A DNA stretch of 7,385 bases from Spirochaetales bacterium Spiro_01 (GCA_001604265.1 LVBC01000059.1:1-7385), one strand, 5' to 3'; shown: positions 1 to 6,639, counted from the stretch's first letter. A program made the numbers and translations. The notes: generated from the letters alone by a model not told the origin.

Positions 1-62
1 AATATGCATATTGTTTTGCATCATTATTGCATATTTGCTCACTTTTTTGCTATTATATGCAA
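1..62. other. AT-rich region with a palindrome and phased TGC motifs
   Basis: The window opens with a perfect 12-base palindrome, AATATGCATATT, at 1-12. TGC triplets follow at 5, 17, 28, 36, 48 and 58, mostly 10-12 bases apart, about one helical turn, in otherwise AT-rich DNA. The arms ATGCA (4-8) and TGCAT (17-21) form an inverted repeat with an 8-base spacer. TTTTTGC (44-50) and GCAAAAA (59-65) form another with the same spacer. This looks like a regulator-binding region next to the arg promoter. It touches the window edge, so it may extend further left and may also serve an upstream gene. Confidence 0.35.
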
Positions 63-63
63 A
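26..63. promoter_or_regulatory. Candidate tandem ARG boxes (ArgR operator) over the promoter
   Basis: Two 18-base sites lie 2 bases apart. Site 26-43 (ATTGCATATTTGCTCACT) matches 7 of the 10 half-site bases of the E. coli ARG box (TGAAT, four weak bases, ATTCA). Site 46-63 (TTTGCTATTATATGCAAA) matches 6 of 10 but is strongly palindromic. Both keep the TG and CA pairs at the right distance. An overlapping alternative at 56-73 (TATGCAAAAATATTCCCA) scores 7 of 10. ArgR hexamers usually bind paired boxes 2-3 bases apart, and these cover the -35 and -10 elements. AT-rich DNA gives chance partial matches, so this is an inference. Confidence 0.4.
27..56 (+). promoter_or_regulatory. Likely sigma-70-type promoter for argJBD
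   Basis: TTGCAT at 27-32 resembles a -35 element and TATTAT at 51-56 resembles a -10 element, with an 18-base spacer. Transcription would start near 63-66 and leave a leader of about 105 bases before the argJ start codon. It is the best-spaced hexamer pair I found upstream of argJ, and it lies inside the cluster of operator-like sites, as expected for a repressible promoter. The hexamers are imperfect, so the call rests mainly on spacing and position. Confidence 0.45.
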
Positions 64-87
64 AATATTCCCAAATGACTGGAGAAA

Positions 88-105
88 TATGAATATTTAT
101 CCAAG
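88..105. promoter_or_regulatory. Candidate ARG box in the argJ leader
   Basis: The 18-base site TATGAATATTTATCCAAG matches 9 of the 10 half-site positions of the ARG box consensus (TGAAT, four A/T bases, ATTCA), with a single T-to-C difference in the right half. It is the best individual match in the window. It lies about 25 bases downstream of the predicted transcription start and centres 42 bases from the upstream site at 46-63, which is about four helical turns. Cooperative ArgR binding with the promoter-proximal sites is plausible. No argR gene is visible in this window. Confidence 0.5.
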
Positions 106-169
106 AAGTGGGAAGATTGGTGAGAAAAGAGACAGACAGACTGGCAGATGACAGTCGAGGAAGGGTCAT

Positions 170-1405
170 ATGAAGATAGTTCAGGGTGGTGTTACAGCAA
201 GCAGGGGCTTCATGGCCTCTGGTGTGCATGCAGGACTCAAGAGATTCAAGAAGGACATGGCGGCCATCGTCTCTTCTGTTCCGTGCACGGCAGCCGGAAC
301 CTATACTACCAACAAAGTCAAGGCAGCTCCTGTTCTCTGGGACTCTGCGATCACAGCCGGAGAGGGTACTGTCAGCGCTGTCATCGTGAATAGTGGCAAT
401 GCCAATGCCTGCACAGGAGAAAGGGGCCTCGAGGATTGCCGTCTCATTGCAAAGAAGGCGTGCGATGGCCTCTTCTTCAAGGGCTTCCATGTAAAACCGG
501 AGAATATCCTTATCTGCTCTACCGGAGTCATCGGAGTACCGATGCCGATGGGAAAGATAGGACCAGGTGTAGATGCCCTGATCGAGAACCTCTCCTCTGC
601 ACTGGAGGCAGGTTCCGATGCAGCAGAGAGCATCTGTACGACAGATACCTACCGCAAGGAGATCGCTGTCAGTCTGCAGATTGGGGACAAGGAGGTCCAT
701 ATCGGAGGCATGGCAAAGGGTGCAGGAATGATCCATCCGAATATGGCAACAACACTCTCCTTCATAACGACAGATGCTCTTATCGAGAAGAAGACTCTCC
801 AGACGATGCTCGGAGAGAGTGTAGAGGATACCTTCAATATGATCTCTGTCGATGGGGATACCTCTACTAACGATACCTGCCTCGTGCTTGCAAATGGCGA
901 GGCCGGCAACGATATGATAGTTTCAGGAACAGCTGAGGCCGAGAGCTTCAGGGAGGCTCTGGAGTTCGTCCTCGGCCACCTTGCAAAGGAGCTTGTCAGA
1001 GATGGCGAGGGTGCAACCAGGTTCATGGAGGTGAAGGTCGAGGGTGCCAAGGACAAGAAGAACGCGAAGATCCTTGCCCGAAGTGTCGTCTCCTCCTCGC
1101 TTTTCAAGGCAGCACTCTTCGGAGCCGATGCCAACTGGGGCAGAGTCCTCTGCGCAATGGGCTACTCCGGTGCCGATTTCGATCCGGCCCTTGTCGATCT
1201 GAACTTCTCATCCTCGCAGGGTGTGGTATCGGTACTCGAATCAGGCATTCCGGTTCCATTCAGCGAGGAGAAGGCAAAGGTCGTGCTCTCCGAGAAGGAT
1301 GTGAAGATATTGGCTGTCTGCCATCAGGGGGAAGGGACGGCAACAGCCTGGGGTTGTGACCTGACATACGACTACGTGAAGATAAACGGAGACTATAGGA
1401 GCTGA
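170..1405 (+). CDS. argJ: Bifunctional ornithine acetyltransferase / N-acetylglutamate synthase (ArgJ)
   Basis: This 411-residue cytoplasmic protein transfers the acetyl group of N-acetylornithine to glutamate, giving ornithine and N-acetylglutamate. Bifunctional members can also use acetyl-CoA. The self-processing motif KGAGMIHPNMATTL is at residues 183-196. Precursors in this family are cleaved before the nucleophilic threonine, here Thr194, giving alpha and beta chains. The oxyanion-hole Thr-Gly is visible as STGVIG (117-122), and VNSGNANACTG (73-83) and the C-terminal YVKINGDYRS are also typical. Length is normal for the family. The ATG start at 170 is preceded by GAGGAAGGG at 157-165. 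An out-of-frame ATG at 148 has no good ribosome site. argB follows after two bases. Whether the enzyme is mono- or bifunctional cannot be read from sequence alone. Confidence 0.97.
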   Translation: MKIVQGGVTASRGFMASGVHAGLKRFKKDMAAIVSSVPCTAAGTYTTNKVKAAPVLWDSAITAGEGTVSAVIVNSGNANACTGERGLEDCRLIAKKACDGLFFKGFHVKPENILICSTGVIGVPMPMGKIGPGVDALIENLSSALEAGSDAAESICTTDTYRKEIAVSLQIGDKEVHIGGMAKGAGMIHPNMATTLSFITTDALIEKKTLQTMLGESVEDTFNMISVDGDTSTNDTCLVLANGEAGNDMIVSGTAEAESFREALEFVLGHLAKELVRDGEGATRFMEVKVEGAKDKKNAKILARSVVSSSLFKAALFGADANWGRVLCAMGYSGADFDPALVDLNFSSSQGVVSVLESGIPVPFSEEKAKVVLSEKDVKILAVCHQGEGTATAWGCDLTYDYVKINGDYRS

Positions 1406-1407
1406 AC

Positions 1408-2286
1408 ATGGGCTACGATGTACATAGCGATATTACCAAGGCCGAGGCACTGATCGAGGCCATTCCATACATAAGGCGCTTTGCAGGTACGATAGTCGTC
1501 GTCAAGTACGGCGGTTCTGCGATGGTGGATGAGGAGCTCAAGAGGTCGGTCAGCACCGATATCGCAATGCTCAAGTACCTTGGCCTGAAGCCGGTCGTCG
1601 TCCACGGTGGCGGCAAGGAGATAACGAATACGCTCTCGCGAATGGGAAAGGAGTCTGTGTTCATCGATGGACTTCGTGTCACCGATGAGGAGACTGCTGC
1701 TGTTGCAGAGATGGTCCTCTCGGGTTCGATCGGAAAGAGCCTCGTCGAGAACCTCCAGTCTGTCGGTGTCCAGGCCTGCGGAATAAATGGAAAGGATGGA
1801 CACACTCTCCAGACCATCAGGAAGATGGACCCGAAGGGCAGGGACCTGGGCTTTGTGGGAGAGGTGGACAAGGTCAACCCCGAGCTTCTCAATACCCTCA
1901 TGGACAGTGGCTTTGTTCCTGTGATCAGCCCAGTTGGAGTGGATGCCTTCAGCCAGACCTACAATATCAATGCCGACTATGCGGCATCTGCAGTTGCTGG
2001 TGCACTCGGTGCACAGAAGCTTATCTACCTGACCGATGTGGAGGGCGTGATGAAGGACATGAACGACCCGAGCTCGATAATCAGAAGACTTACAAGCGGT
2101 CAGTGCAGGCAGTACATTGCAGAGGGCGTCATCAACGGTGGCATGATCCCAAAGGTCGAGTGCTGCCTCGATGGTCTCGACAAGGGAGTAAAGAGTGTAC
2201 ATATTCTCGACGGCCGGATCCCGCACTCGATCCTCCTCGAGATATTTACGACGAACGGCATCGGAACGATGCTTACAAAGGAGTGA
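1408..2286 (+). CDS. argB: Acetylglutamate kinase (ArgB), probably arginine-inhibited
   Basis: This 292-residue amino acid kinase family enzyme phosphorylates N-acetylglutamate with ATP, the committed step toward ornithine. Visible motifs are VVVKYGGSAM with Lys33 (residues 30-39), VVHGGGKE (64-71), YNINADYAA with Asn186 and Asp190, the aspartokinase-like YLTDVEGV, and Lys249 in GGMIPK. A roughly 25-residue N-terminal segment precedes the first core strand. The C-terminal stretch 264-289 (HILDGRIPHSILLEIF, then GIGTML) resembles that of hexameric enzymes such as Thermotoga and Pseudomonas NAGK, in which arginine binds. Feedback inhibition is therefore inferred. The start is supported by AGGAG at 1397-1401. 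argJ ends two bases upstream and argD begins three bases downstream. Confidence 0.97.
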   Translation: MGYDVHSDITKAEALIEAIPYIRRFAGTIVVVKYGGSAMVDEELKRSVSTDIAMLKYLGLKPVVVHGGGKEITNTLSRMGKESVFIDGLRVTDEETAAVAEMVLSGSIGKSLVENLQSVGVQACGINGKDGHTLQTIRKMDPKGRDLGFVGEVDKVNPELLNTLMDSGFVPVISPVGVDAFSQTYNINADYAASAVAGALGAQKLIYLTDVEGVMKDMNDPSSIIRRLTSGQCRQYIAEGVINGGMIPKVECCLDGLDKGVKSVHILDGRIPHSILLEIFTTNGIGTMLTKE

Positions 2287-2289
2287 GAT

Positions 2290-3477
2290 ATGTCTGTCAA
2301 GGAAACAGTTGCCCTCGGGCAGTTGAACTACATGCACAACTACGCACAGTTTCCGATCTCCTTTTCCTCTGGTGAGGGCTGCTACCTCATCGATGAGGAT
2401 GGAAACAGATACCTGGACTGTGTTGCAGGAATCGCAGTCAACGACCTCGGCTATGGAAACGACGAGGTCGCAAAGGTTCTCAAGGACCAGATAGACACAG
2501 GACTCCTGCACTGCTCGAACCTTTACTACAATGCCAACTCCGTAAAGGCAGCAGTGATGCTCAACAAGCTGGCTGGCTCCTCAGAGGTCTTCTTCTGCAA
2601 CAGCGGAACGGAAGCGAACGAGGCTGCACTGAAGATGGCAAGGAAGTACGGCTCTGCCAAGGGCAAGTACAAGATCATAAGCATGGAGCACTCCTTCCAT
2701 GGAAGGACCTATGGCTCTATTACAGTCACAGGCCAGGAGAAGTACCACAAGGGCTTTGCTCCCATGCTTCCAGGTGTGCTTTACGCAACCTTCAACGATC
2801 TGGAAAGTGTCGAGAATCTTGTCGATGACGAGACCTGCGCCATCATTGTGGAGCCGCTTCAGGGCGAGGGAGGAATCGTTCCGGCAAAGCAGGAGTTCCT
2901 TTCCGGCCTCAGAGCACTCTGTGATGAGAAGGACATCGTACTTATCTTCGATGAGGTACAGTGCGGACTTGGAAGGACCGGAAGGCCCTTCTGCTTCCAG
3001 CACTATGGCGTAAAGCCCGATATTCTCACACTTGCAAAGGCAATCGGCTGTGGAGTTCCGATGGGTGCGACCCTGGCCTTCGAGAGAGTGAAGGGCACCT
3101 TTGCTCCAGGAGACCACGCTGCGACATTCGGAGGAAACCTGCTTGCAACAGCAGCAAGCCAGGTCATCCTGTCAAAGCTCGCCGACAGGGATTTCCTTGA
3201 GGATATAGCTCTTCGCAGCAGTTATCTTGAAAAGAAGCTGGATGAGATCGTTGCAGCACATCCCGACAAGTGCATCGAGCGAAGGGGAATGGGCTTCATG
3301 CAGGGAATAGACCTCAAGGTAGCACCTCGCGATGTAGTGTCCGCATGCATGGAAAAGGGTCTTCTAGTCTGCTCTGCAGGCTATACGGTCCTGAGATTCG
3401 TTCCACCTCTTGTCATCAGCAGGGAAGAGATAGACAGGGCGTGCAGTATCGTGGAAGAGTCACTCTCTTCGCTATGA
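2290..3477 (+). CDS. argD: Acetylornithine aminotransferase (ArgD), class III PLP enzyme
   Basis: This 395-residue class III aminotransferase converts N-acetylglutamate semialdehyde and glutamate to N-acetylornithine and 2-oxoglutarate. It shows the cofactor phosphate-binding NSGTEANE (residues 104-111), HSFHGRTYGS, VEPLQGEGG, the Asp of IFDEVQCG (Asp221), and the Schiff-base lysine Lys250 in LTLAKAIGCGVPMGA. Length is typical of ArgD. Related enzymes (succinylornithine, GABA or ornithine aminotransferases) share these motifs, but the position in an argJBD operon makes ArgD the best call. AAAGGAG at 2277-2283 lies just ahead of the ATG and overlaps the end of argB, consistent with translational coupling. 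Two TGA codons in tandem (3475-3480) end the gene, and a strong terminator follows. Confidence 0.95.
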   Translation: MSVKETVALGQLNYMHNYAQFPISFSSGEGCYLIDEDGNRYLDCVAGIAVNDLGYGNDEVAKVLKDQIDTGLLHCSNLYYNANSVKAAVMLNKLAGSSEVFFCNSGTEANEAALKMARKYGSAKGKYKIISMEHSFHGRTYGSITVTGQEKYHKGFAPMLPGVLYATFNDLESVENLVDDETCAIIVEPLQGEGGIVPAKQEFLSGLRALCDEKDIVLIFDEVQCGLGRTGRPFCFQHYGVKPDILTLAKAIGCGVPMGATLAFERVKGTFAPGDHAATFGGNLLATAASQVILSKLADRDFLEDIALRSSYLEKKLDEIVAAHPDKCIERRGMGFMQGIDLKVAPRDVVSACMEKGLLVCSAGYTVLRFVPPLVISREEIDRACSIVEESLSSL

Positions 3478-3496
3478 TGAAGCCCCTCACAGCAAG

Positions 3497-3533
3497 GCTC
3501 TCGGTCTAAAAAGCCGAGAGCTTTTCCTTTTTT
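3497..3533 (+). terminator. Intrinsic terminator of the argJBD operon
   Basis: A perfect 8-base-pair stem, GCTCTCGG (3497-3504) with CCGAGAGC (3514-3521), encloses a 9-base loop. It is followed by TTTT, CC and six T bases through 3533. It starts 19 bases after the first argD stop codon. Its T-tract overlaps an in-frame TTG at 3532 that would otherwise extend the next gene, which argues against that TTG as a start. Confidence 0.9.
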
Positions 3534-3563
3534 GCATCCGATATCTGTGATAGATTCTTCTAT

Positions 3564-3570
3564 AGAGGTG
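3564..3570 (+). promoter_or_regulatory. Ribosome binding site fixing the start of the DUF1537 kinase gene
   Basis: AGAGGTG lies three bases before the ATG at 3574. The alternative in-frame TTG at 3532 has only the terminator T-tract upstream and no purine-rich site, so the ATG is preferred. Confidence 0.65.
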
Positions 3571-3573
3571 AAT

Positions 3574-4977
3574 ATGCTCCCATTATCAGTACTGGAAGAG
3601 TTTCCTGCTCTTGATTCTGCTGTTGTGGACAGGATCTATCAGCAGGCGTGGAAGAATCTGAAGAGAAAGATTGTTGTAATAGATGATGACCCAACAGGTG
3701 TTCAGACTGTGCACGATGTCGATGTCTATACCACATACGGTGGATCCGAGGTGCTATCGGCCTTCAAGGATGAGAATCCTGTCTTCTATATTCTTACCAA
3801 CTCCAGAGGCTTTTCGCGACAGGAGACGGAGCTGGTACATCGAAAGCTGGCAAGGAAGATAGCCGAAGCGAGCCGGGAGAGTGGAAAGAAATATCTGATA
3901 GTGAGTCGAAGCGATTCGACACTTCGAGGTCACTTTCCTCTTGAAACAGAGGTTCTCAACGACTCTCTGGGACCCTTCGATGGCGAGATCCTGATACCAT
4001 TCTTCCCTGAAGGCGGAAGGTATACCTTCGATGATATCCACTATGTAAAGGAGCCTGGAGGGCTTGTTCCTGCAGGAAGGACCGAATTTGCAAAGGACAA
4101 GACCTTCGGCTACGTCTCCTCTGACCTGAAGGACTATGTAGAAGAGAAGACGAAGGGTCGATTCAGAAGGGATGATGTGGTCTCCATTTCCCTGGAGGAG
4201 ATCAGGGCTATGGACTTCAGATCGATCGAGAGAAAGCTCATGGCAGTAGAGTGCTTCAACAAGGTCATTGTGAATCTCGTTTCCTATGATGATCTGAAGA
4301 TCTTCACTGTCGCCCTGATCAATGCACTTAACAAGGGCAAGAGCTTCCTGTTCCGCTCTGCTGCGGCCCTTGTGAAGGTGCTTGGGAACATAAGCGACAA
4401 GCCTCTGCTCGAGAAGGATGAGCTTGTCCGCGCCAATAACCAGAATGGTGGCCTGATCATAGTCGGCTCCCACGTCTCCAAGACGACCAGGCAGCTTGAG
4501 GCACTGAAGAATTCGGACCTTCCTTTCACCTTCATCGAGTATGACCAGTATACGGTCCTCGAGGACGATGGAATGAAGGAGAGCAGAAGAGTTACCGATT
4601 TGGCCAACAGGCTTATCGCAGAGGGAAAGAATGTGGTCATCTACACGAAGAGGGAGAGGATGGATGTACTGGAGGGAAGCGAGCTCGAACAGCTTGTCCT
4701 GGCTACCAGGATCTCAAGTGCCCTTACCCGCTGTGTTGAGGAGCTGGAAGTCGAGCCGCGCTTCATCGTCGCAAAGGGCGGCATAACCTCCAACGATGTC
4801 GGTATCCATGGCCTGAAGGCCAGGAAATCGAATGTGCTCGGCCAGATTCTCAAGGGAGTACCCGTCTGGCAGCTCGGCCCGGAGAGCAGATTCCCTGGTC
4901 TCAGCTACGTAATCTTCCCGGGAAATGTAGGAGATGAAGATTCTCTCGTGAAGGCTTGCCGAAAGCTTATTGTCTGA
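3574..4977 (+). CDS. Four-carbon acid sugar kinase family protein (DUF1537)
   Basis: With the ATG at 3574 this is a 467-residue two-domain protein. The N-terminal substrate-binding domain shows VVIDDDPTGVQTV (residues 34-46), the ILTNSRGFS segment, and SRSDSTLRGH (111-120). The C-terminal nucleotide-binding domain shows IIVGSHVSKTTRQ (295-307), FIVAKGGITSNDVG (397-410) and FPGNVGD (448-454). Family members phosphorylate four-carbon acids such as D-threonate, D-erythronate or 3-oxo-tetronates (DtnK, DenK, OtnK). The usual partners that reveal substrate, such as a PdxA2-like dehydrogenase or an aldolase, are absent, so substrate and gene symbol stay open. It lies 40 bases past the arg terminator without a clear promoter of its own, and 33 bases ahead of the peroxidase gene, probably in one transcript with it. 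Confidence 0.88.
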   Translation: MLPLSVLEEFPALDSAVVDRIYQQAWKNLKRKIVVIDDDPTGVQTVHDVDVYTTYGGSEVLSAFKDENPVFYILTNSRGFSRQETELVHRKLARKIAEASRESGKKYLIVSRSDSTLRGHFPLETEVLNDSLGPFDGEILIPFFPEGGRYTFDDIHYVKEPGGLVPAGRTEFAKDKTFGYVSSDLKDYVEEKTKGRFRRDDVVSISLEEIRAMDFRSIERKLMAVECFNKVIVNLVSYDDLKIFTVALINALNKGKSFLFRSAAALVKVLGNISDKPLLEKDELVRANNQNGGLIIVGSHVSKTTRQLEALKNSDLPFTFIEYDQYTVLEDDGMKESRRVTDLANRLIAEGKNVVIYTKRERMDVLEGSELEQLVLATRISSALTRCVEELEVEPRFIVAKGGITSNDVGIHGLKARKSNVLGQILKGVPVWQLGPESRFPGLSYVIFPGNVGDEDSLVKACRKLIV

Positions 4978-4995
4978 AGATATTTGAAGGTAAGC

Positions 4996-5007
4996 AAGGA
5001 GAGGTGG
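4996..5007 (+). promoter_or_regulatory. Ribosome binding site of the glutathione peroxidase gene
   Basis: AAGGAGAGGTGG precedes the ATG at 5011 at suitable spacing. An in-frame TTG at 4984 would add nine residues but lies upstream of this site. The ATG is therefore chosen, and the protein then begins MSFYDYSV, as is usual for the family. Confidence 0.75.
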
Positions 5008-5010
5008 AAT

Positions 5011-5553
5011 ATGAGTTTCTATGACTATTCGGTACCAAAGGCAAAGGGCGGTTTTCTTGAGATGAAGGATCTCAAGGGAAAGGTCGTCATCGTTGTGAAT
5101 ACAGCTACTGGTTGCGGCTTTACTCCCCAGTACAAGGAGCTCGAGGAGATGTATGAGAAGTTCCATGACAGGGGACTTGAGATCGTCGACGTTCCATGCA
5201 ACCAGTTCGGAGGCCAGACTCCTGGAACAGATGATGAGGTGCATGAATTCTGTACCCTCCATTACCACACCCAGTTTCCTCAGATGAAGAAATCGGATGT
5301 CAATGGAGAGAACCAGCTTGACCTATTCAGATTCCTGAAGAGCGAGAAGGGCTTTGCCGGCTTCGATGAGCACAAGTACAGGGAGTTCTTCGAGAAGATG
5401 TATGCTGAAAAGGATCCAGCCTGGGCATCGAATCCCGATATCAAGTGGAACTTCACGAAGTTCATCATTGACAGGGAGGGCAGAGTCGTTGCCCGCTTCG
5501 AGCCTACAGCCGATATGGCAAAGGTGGAAGCTGCAGTAGAGAAGCTGATCTGA
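5011..5553 (+). CDS. Glutathione peroxidase family protein (Cys type, probably thioredoxin-dependent)
   Basis: This 180-residue thioredoxin-fold peroxidase reduces hydrogen peroxide or organic and lipid hydroperoxides in the cytoplasm. No signal peptide is seen. The peroxidatic Cys35 lies in NTATGCGFTPQY (30-41). The codon is TGC, so this is not a selenoprotein. The other tetrad members are Gln69 in PCNQFGGQTPG (62-72) and Trp146-Asn147 in KWNFTKFIIDR. Cys81 in EFCTLHY aligns with the resolving cysteine of yeast Gpx3/Orp1, so an intramolecular disulfide reduced by thioredoxin is likely despite the family name. The segment between FLKSEKG and IKWNF is about 20 residues longer than in yeast Gpx3. 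Bacterial names used for such genes include gpx, bsaA and btuE. The gene follows the DUF1537 kinase in a probable two-gene operon. Confidence 0.95.
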   Translation: MSFYDYSVPKAKGGFLEMKDLKGKVVIVVNTATGCGFTPQYKELEEMYEKFHDRGLEIVDVPCNQFGGQTPGTDDEVHEFCTLHYHTQFPQMKKSDVNGENQLDLFRFLKSEKGFAGFDEHKYREFFEKMYAEKDPAWASNPDIKWNFTKFIIDREGRVVARFEPTADMAKVEAAVEKLI

Positions 5554-5570
5554 ATGTATCTGCAGTAGAT

Positions 5571-5616
5571 GACAGGAAAGGACAGAAGCCCGAGGTTTCT
5601 GTCCTTCTGTCTTTTT
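5571..5616 (+). terminator. Intrinsic terminator after the glutathione peroxidase gene
   Basis: A long hairpin pairs GACAG (5571-5575) with CTGTC (5607-5611) and AAGGACAGAA (5578-5587) with TTCTGTCCTT (5597-5606). A 2-base bulge interrupts the 5' arm and the loop is 9 bases. TTTTT follows at 5612-5616. Read in the other direction the hairpin has no T-tract, so it looks one-directional even though the minus-strand gene ends only 10 bases away. Confidence 0.88.
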
Positions 5617-5625
5617 CTGGTGCCG

Positions 5626-6621
5626 TCACTTGTCCAGGACAGCTTCCTGGATGCTCCTTACACTATCTTCCATCAGAGCGATATCCTCTGCTGTTAGAGC
5701 GATATCTACACATCTTGCTGTATCCTCGACCGAGGAGGAGCGTCTCATGCCTACCAGCAGGCTCATCTTCTCGTACTGTGAAAGCGCCCAGGCCTGTACC
5801 AGATTGGAGAAGGAGCAGCCATACTTCTCCTTAAGTGGGAGCCAGAGCTCGAAGGCTCTCTTCAGGCCCTCCTTCTTCTCTGGTGCATTCCAAGGTATTC
5901 GTGATCGGATATCGGTCTTCCTGAACGTCCTTTCGAGGAATTCAGGTCCGGTCAGGAACCCTTCCTCAAGGACTCCATAGACCTGGAAGGTGGTTCCATA
6001 CTTTCTGCAGGTGGGGAAGTAGTCTCTTCCATGGAATGGAGAAAGAACACTGAAGAACTCCTGCACAAGAGAGACATTTCCTGTCCTCTGATATTCGTCA
6101 AGATCTTCCTTCTGGCTGTTGGATAGTCCATATGTCCTTATCTTTCCAGCCCTGACAAGGCCTTCAAGTGCTTCGACTGTCTCCTCGACAGGCCAGCTCT
6201 TGCAGACGTAGTGGACTATTACTGAATCCAGATAATCGGTATCCATTCTTTTCAGGGAGTCCTCTACATCCTTTACTACTGCCTTTGCCGAGGTGTCGTT
6301 GTTTACTGTATAGCCATCGCGCTCATAGTGGAAGTTGCCTCCGTCTCCCCTCCAGTTGAGGGAGCACTTGCTCTGGAGAATGAATTCATGTCTTCTTCCC
6401 TTTAGGGCCTTTCCCAGAAGCTCCTCGCTTGCACCTGTTCCATATACAGGGGCCGTGTCTATGTAGTTTATCCCATGCTCCCTGCAGGCAGAGAGAAGGG
6501 ATATTGCCTCGTCTGCTGTGGAGTCCTTGTCGGTCCATACGCTACCGCCTCCAAGACCCCAGGTGCCCAGTGCAACACGCGATACATCAATGCCGGATCT
6601 GCCAAGTTCCTGATACTGCAT
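5626..6621 (-). CDS. Aldo/keto reductase
   Basis: This 331-residue NAD(P)H-dependent oxidoreductase has the aldo/keto reductase barrel fold and presumably reduces aldehydes or ketones in the cytosol. The catalytic tetrad is visible as Asp55 and Tyr60 in IDTAPVYG (54-61), Lys85 in ILQSKCS, and His137 in VIVHYV. The N-terminal ELGRSGIDVSRVALGTWGLGG is typical. The GKIRTYGLSNSQ segment and the C-terminal LVGMRRSSSVEDT fit the cofactor-binding part. The overall pattern resembles the IolS/YajO-like (AKR11/12-type) proteins, but the substrate cannot be deduced. The ATG at 6621 has a strong AGGAGG site (complement of 6628-6633) six bases upstream. It converges with the peroxidase gene and diverges from the Rpn-like gene, so it is probably transcribed alone. 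Confidence 0.93.
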   Translation of the reverse strand: MQYQELGRSGIDVSRVALGTWGLGGGSVWTDKDSTADEAISLLSACREHGINYIDTAPVYGTGASEELLGKALKGRRHEFILQSKCSLNWRGDGGNFHYERDGYTVNNDTSAKAVVKDVEDSLKRMDTDYLDSVIVHYVCKSWPVEETVEALEGLVRAGKIRTYGLSNSQKEDLDEYQRTGNVSLVQEFFSVLSPFHGRDYFPTCRKYGTTFQVYGVLEEGFLTGPEFLERTFRKTDIRSRIPWNAPEKKEGLKRAFELWLPLKEKYGCSFSNLVQAWALSQYEKMSLLVGMRRSSSVEDTARCVDIALTAEDIALMEDSVRSIQEAVLDK

Positions 6622-6639
6622 ATATTGCCTCCTAGAAGA

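Noticed and set aside
139..156. Small hairpin GACTG/CAGTC just before the argJ ribosome site
   Set aside because: The stem is only five base pairs with an 8-base loop and no T-tract or alternative structure. It is too weak to call an attenuator or riboswitch.
148..393. Plus-strand ATG at 148 opening an 81-codon frame overlapping argJ
   Set aside because: There is no Shine-Dalgarno site at proper distance, the frame overlaps argJ in another phase, and it looks neither like a leader peptide with arginine codons nor like any family.
53..736. A 227-codon minus-strand open frame opposite argJ
   Set aside because: It lies opposite the conserved ArgJ coding sequence, is rich in cysteine and histidine in no pattern, and has no family resemblance.
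1393..2511. A 372-codon open frame on the minus strand opposite argB and the start of argD
   Set aside because: It is fully antisense to two unmistakable genes, its translation shows no recognisable domain, and long antisense frames are expected where GAG, CTC and GAC codons dominate.
3532..3573. TTG start at 3532 adding 14 residues to the DUF1537 kinase
   Set aside because: The codon lies in the T-tract of the arg terminator without a ribosome site, whereas the ATG at 3574 has AGAGGTG just upstream.
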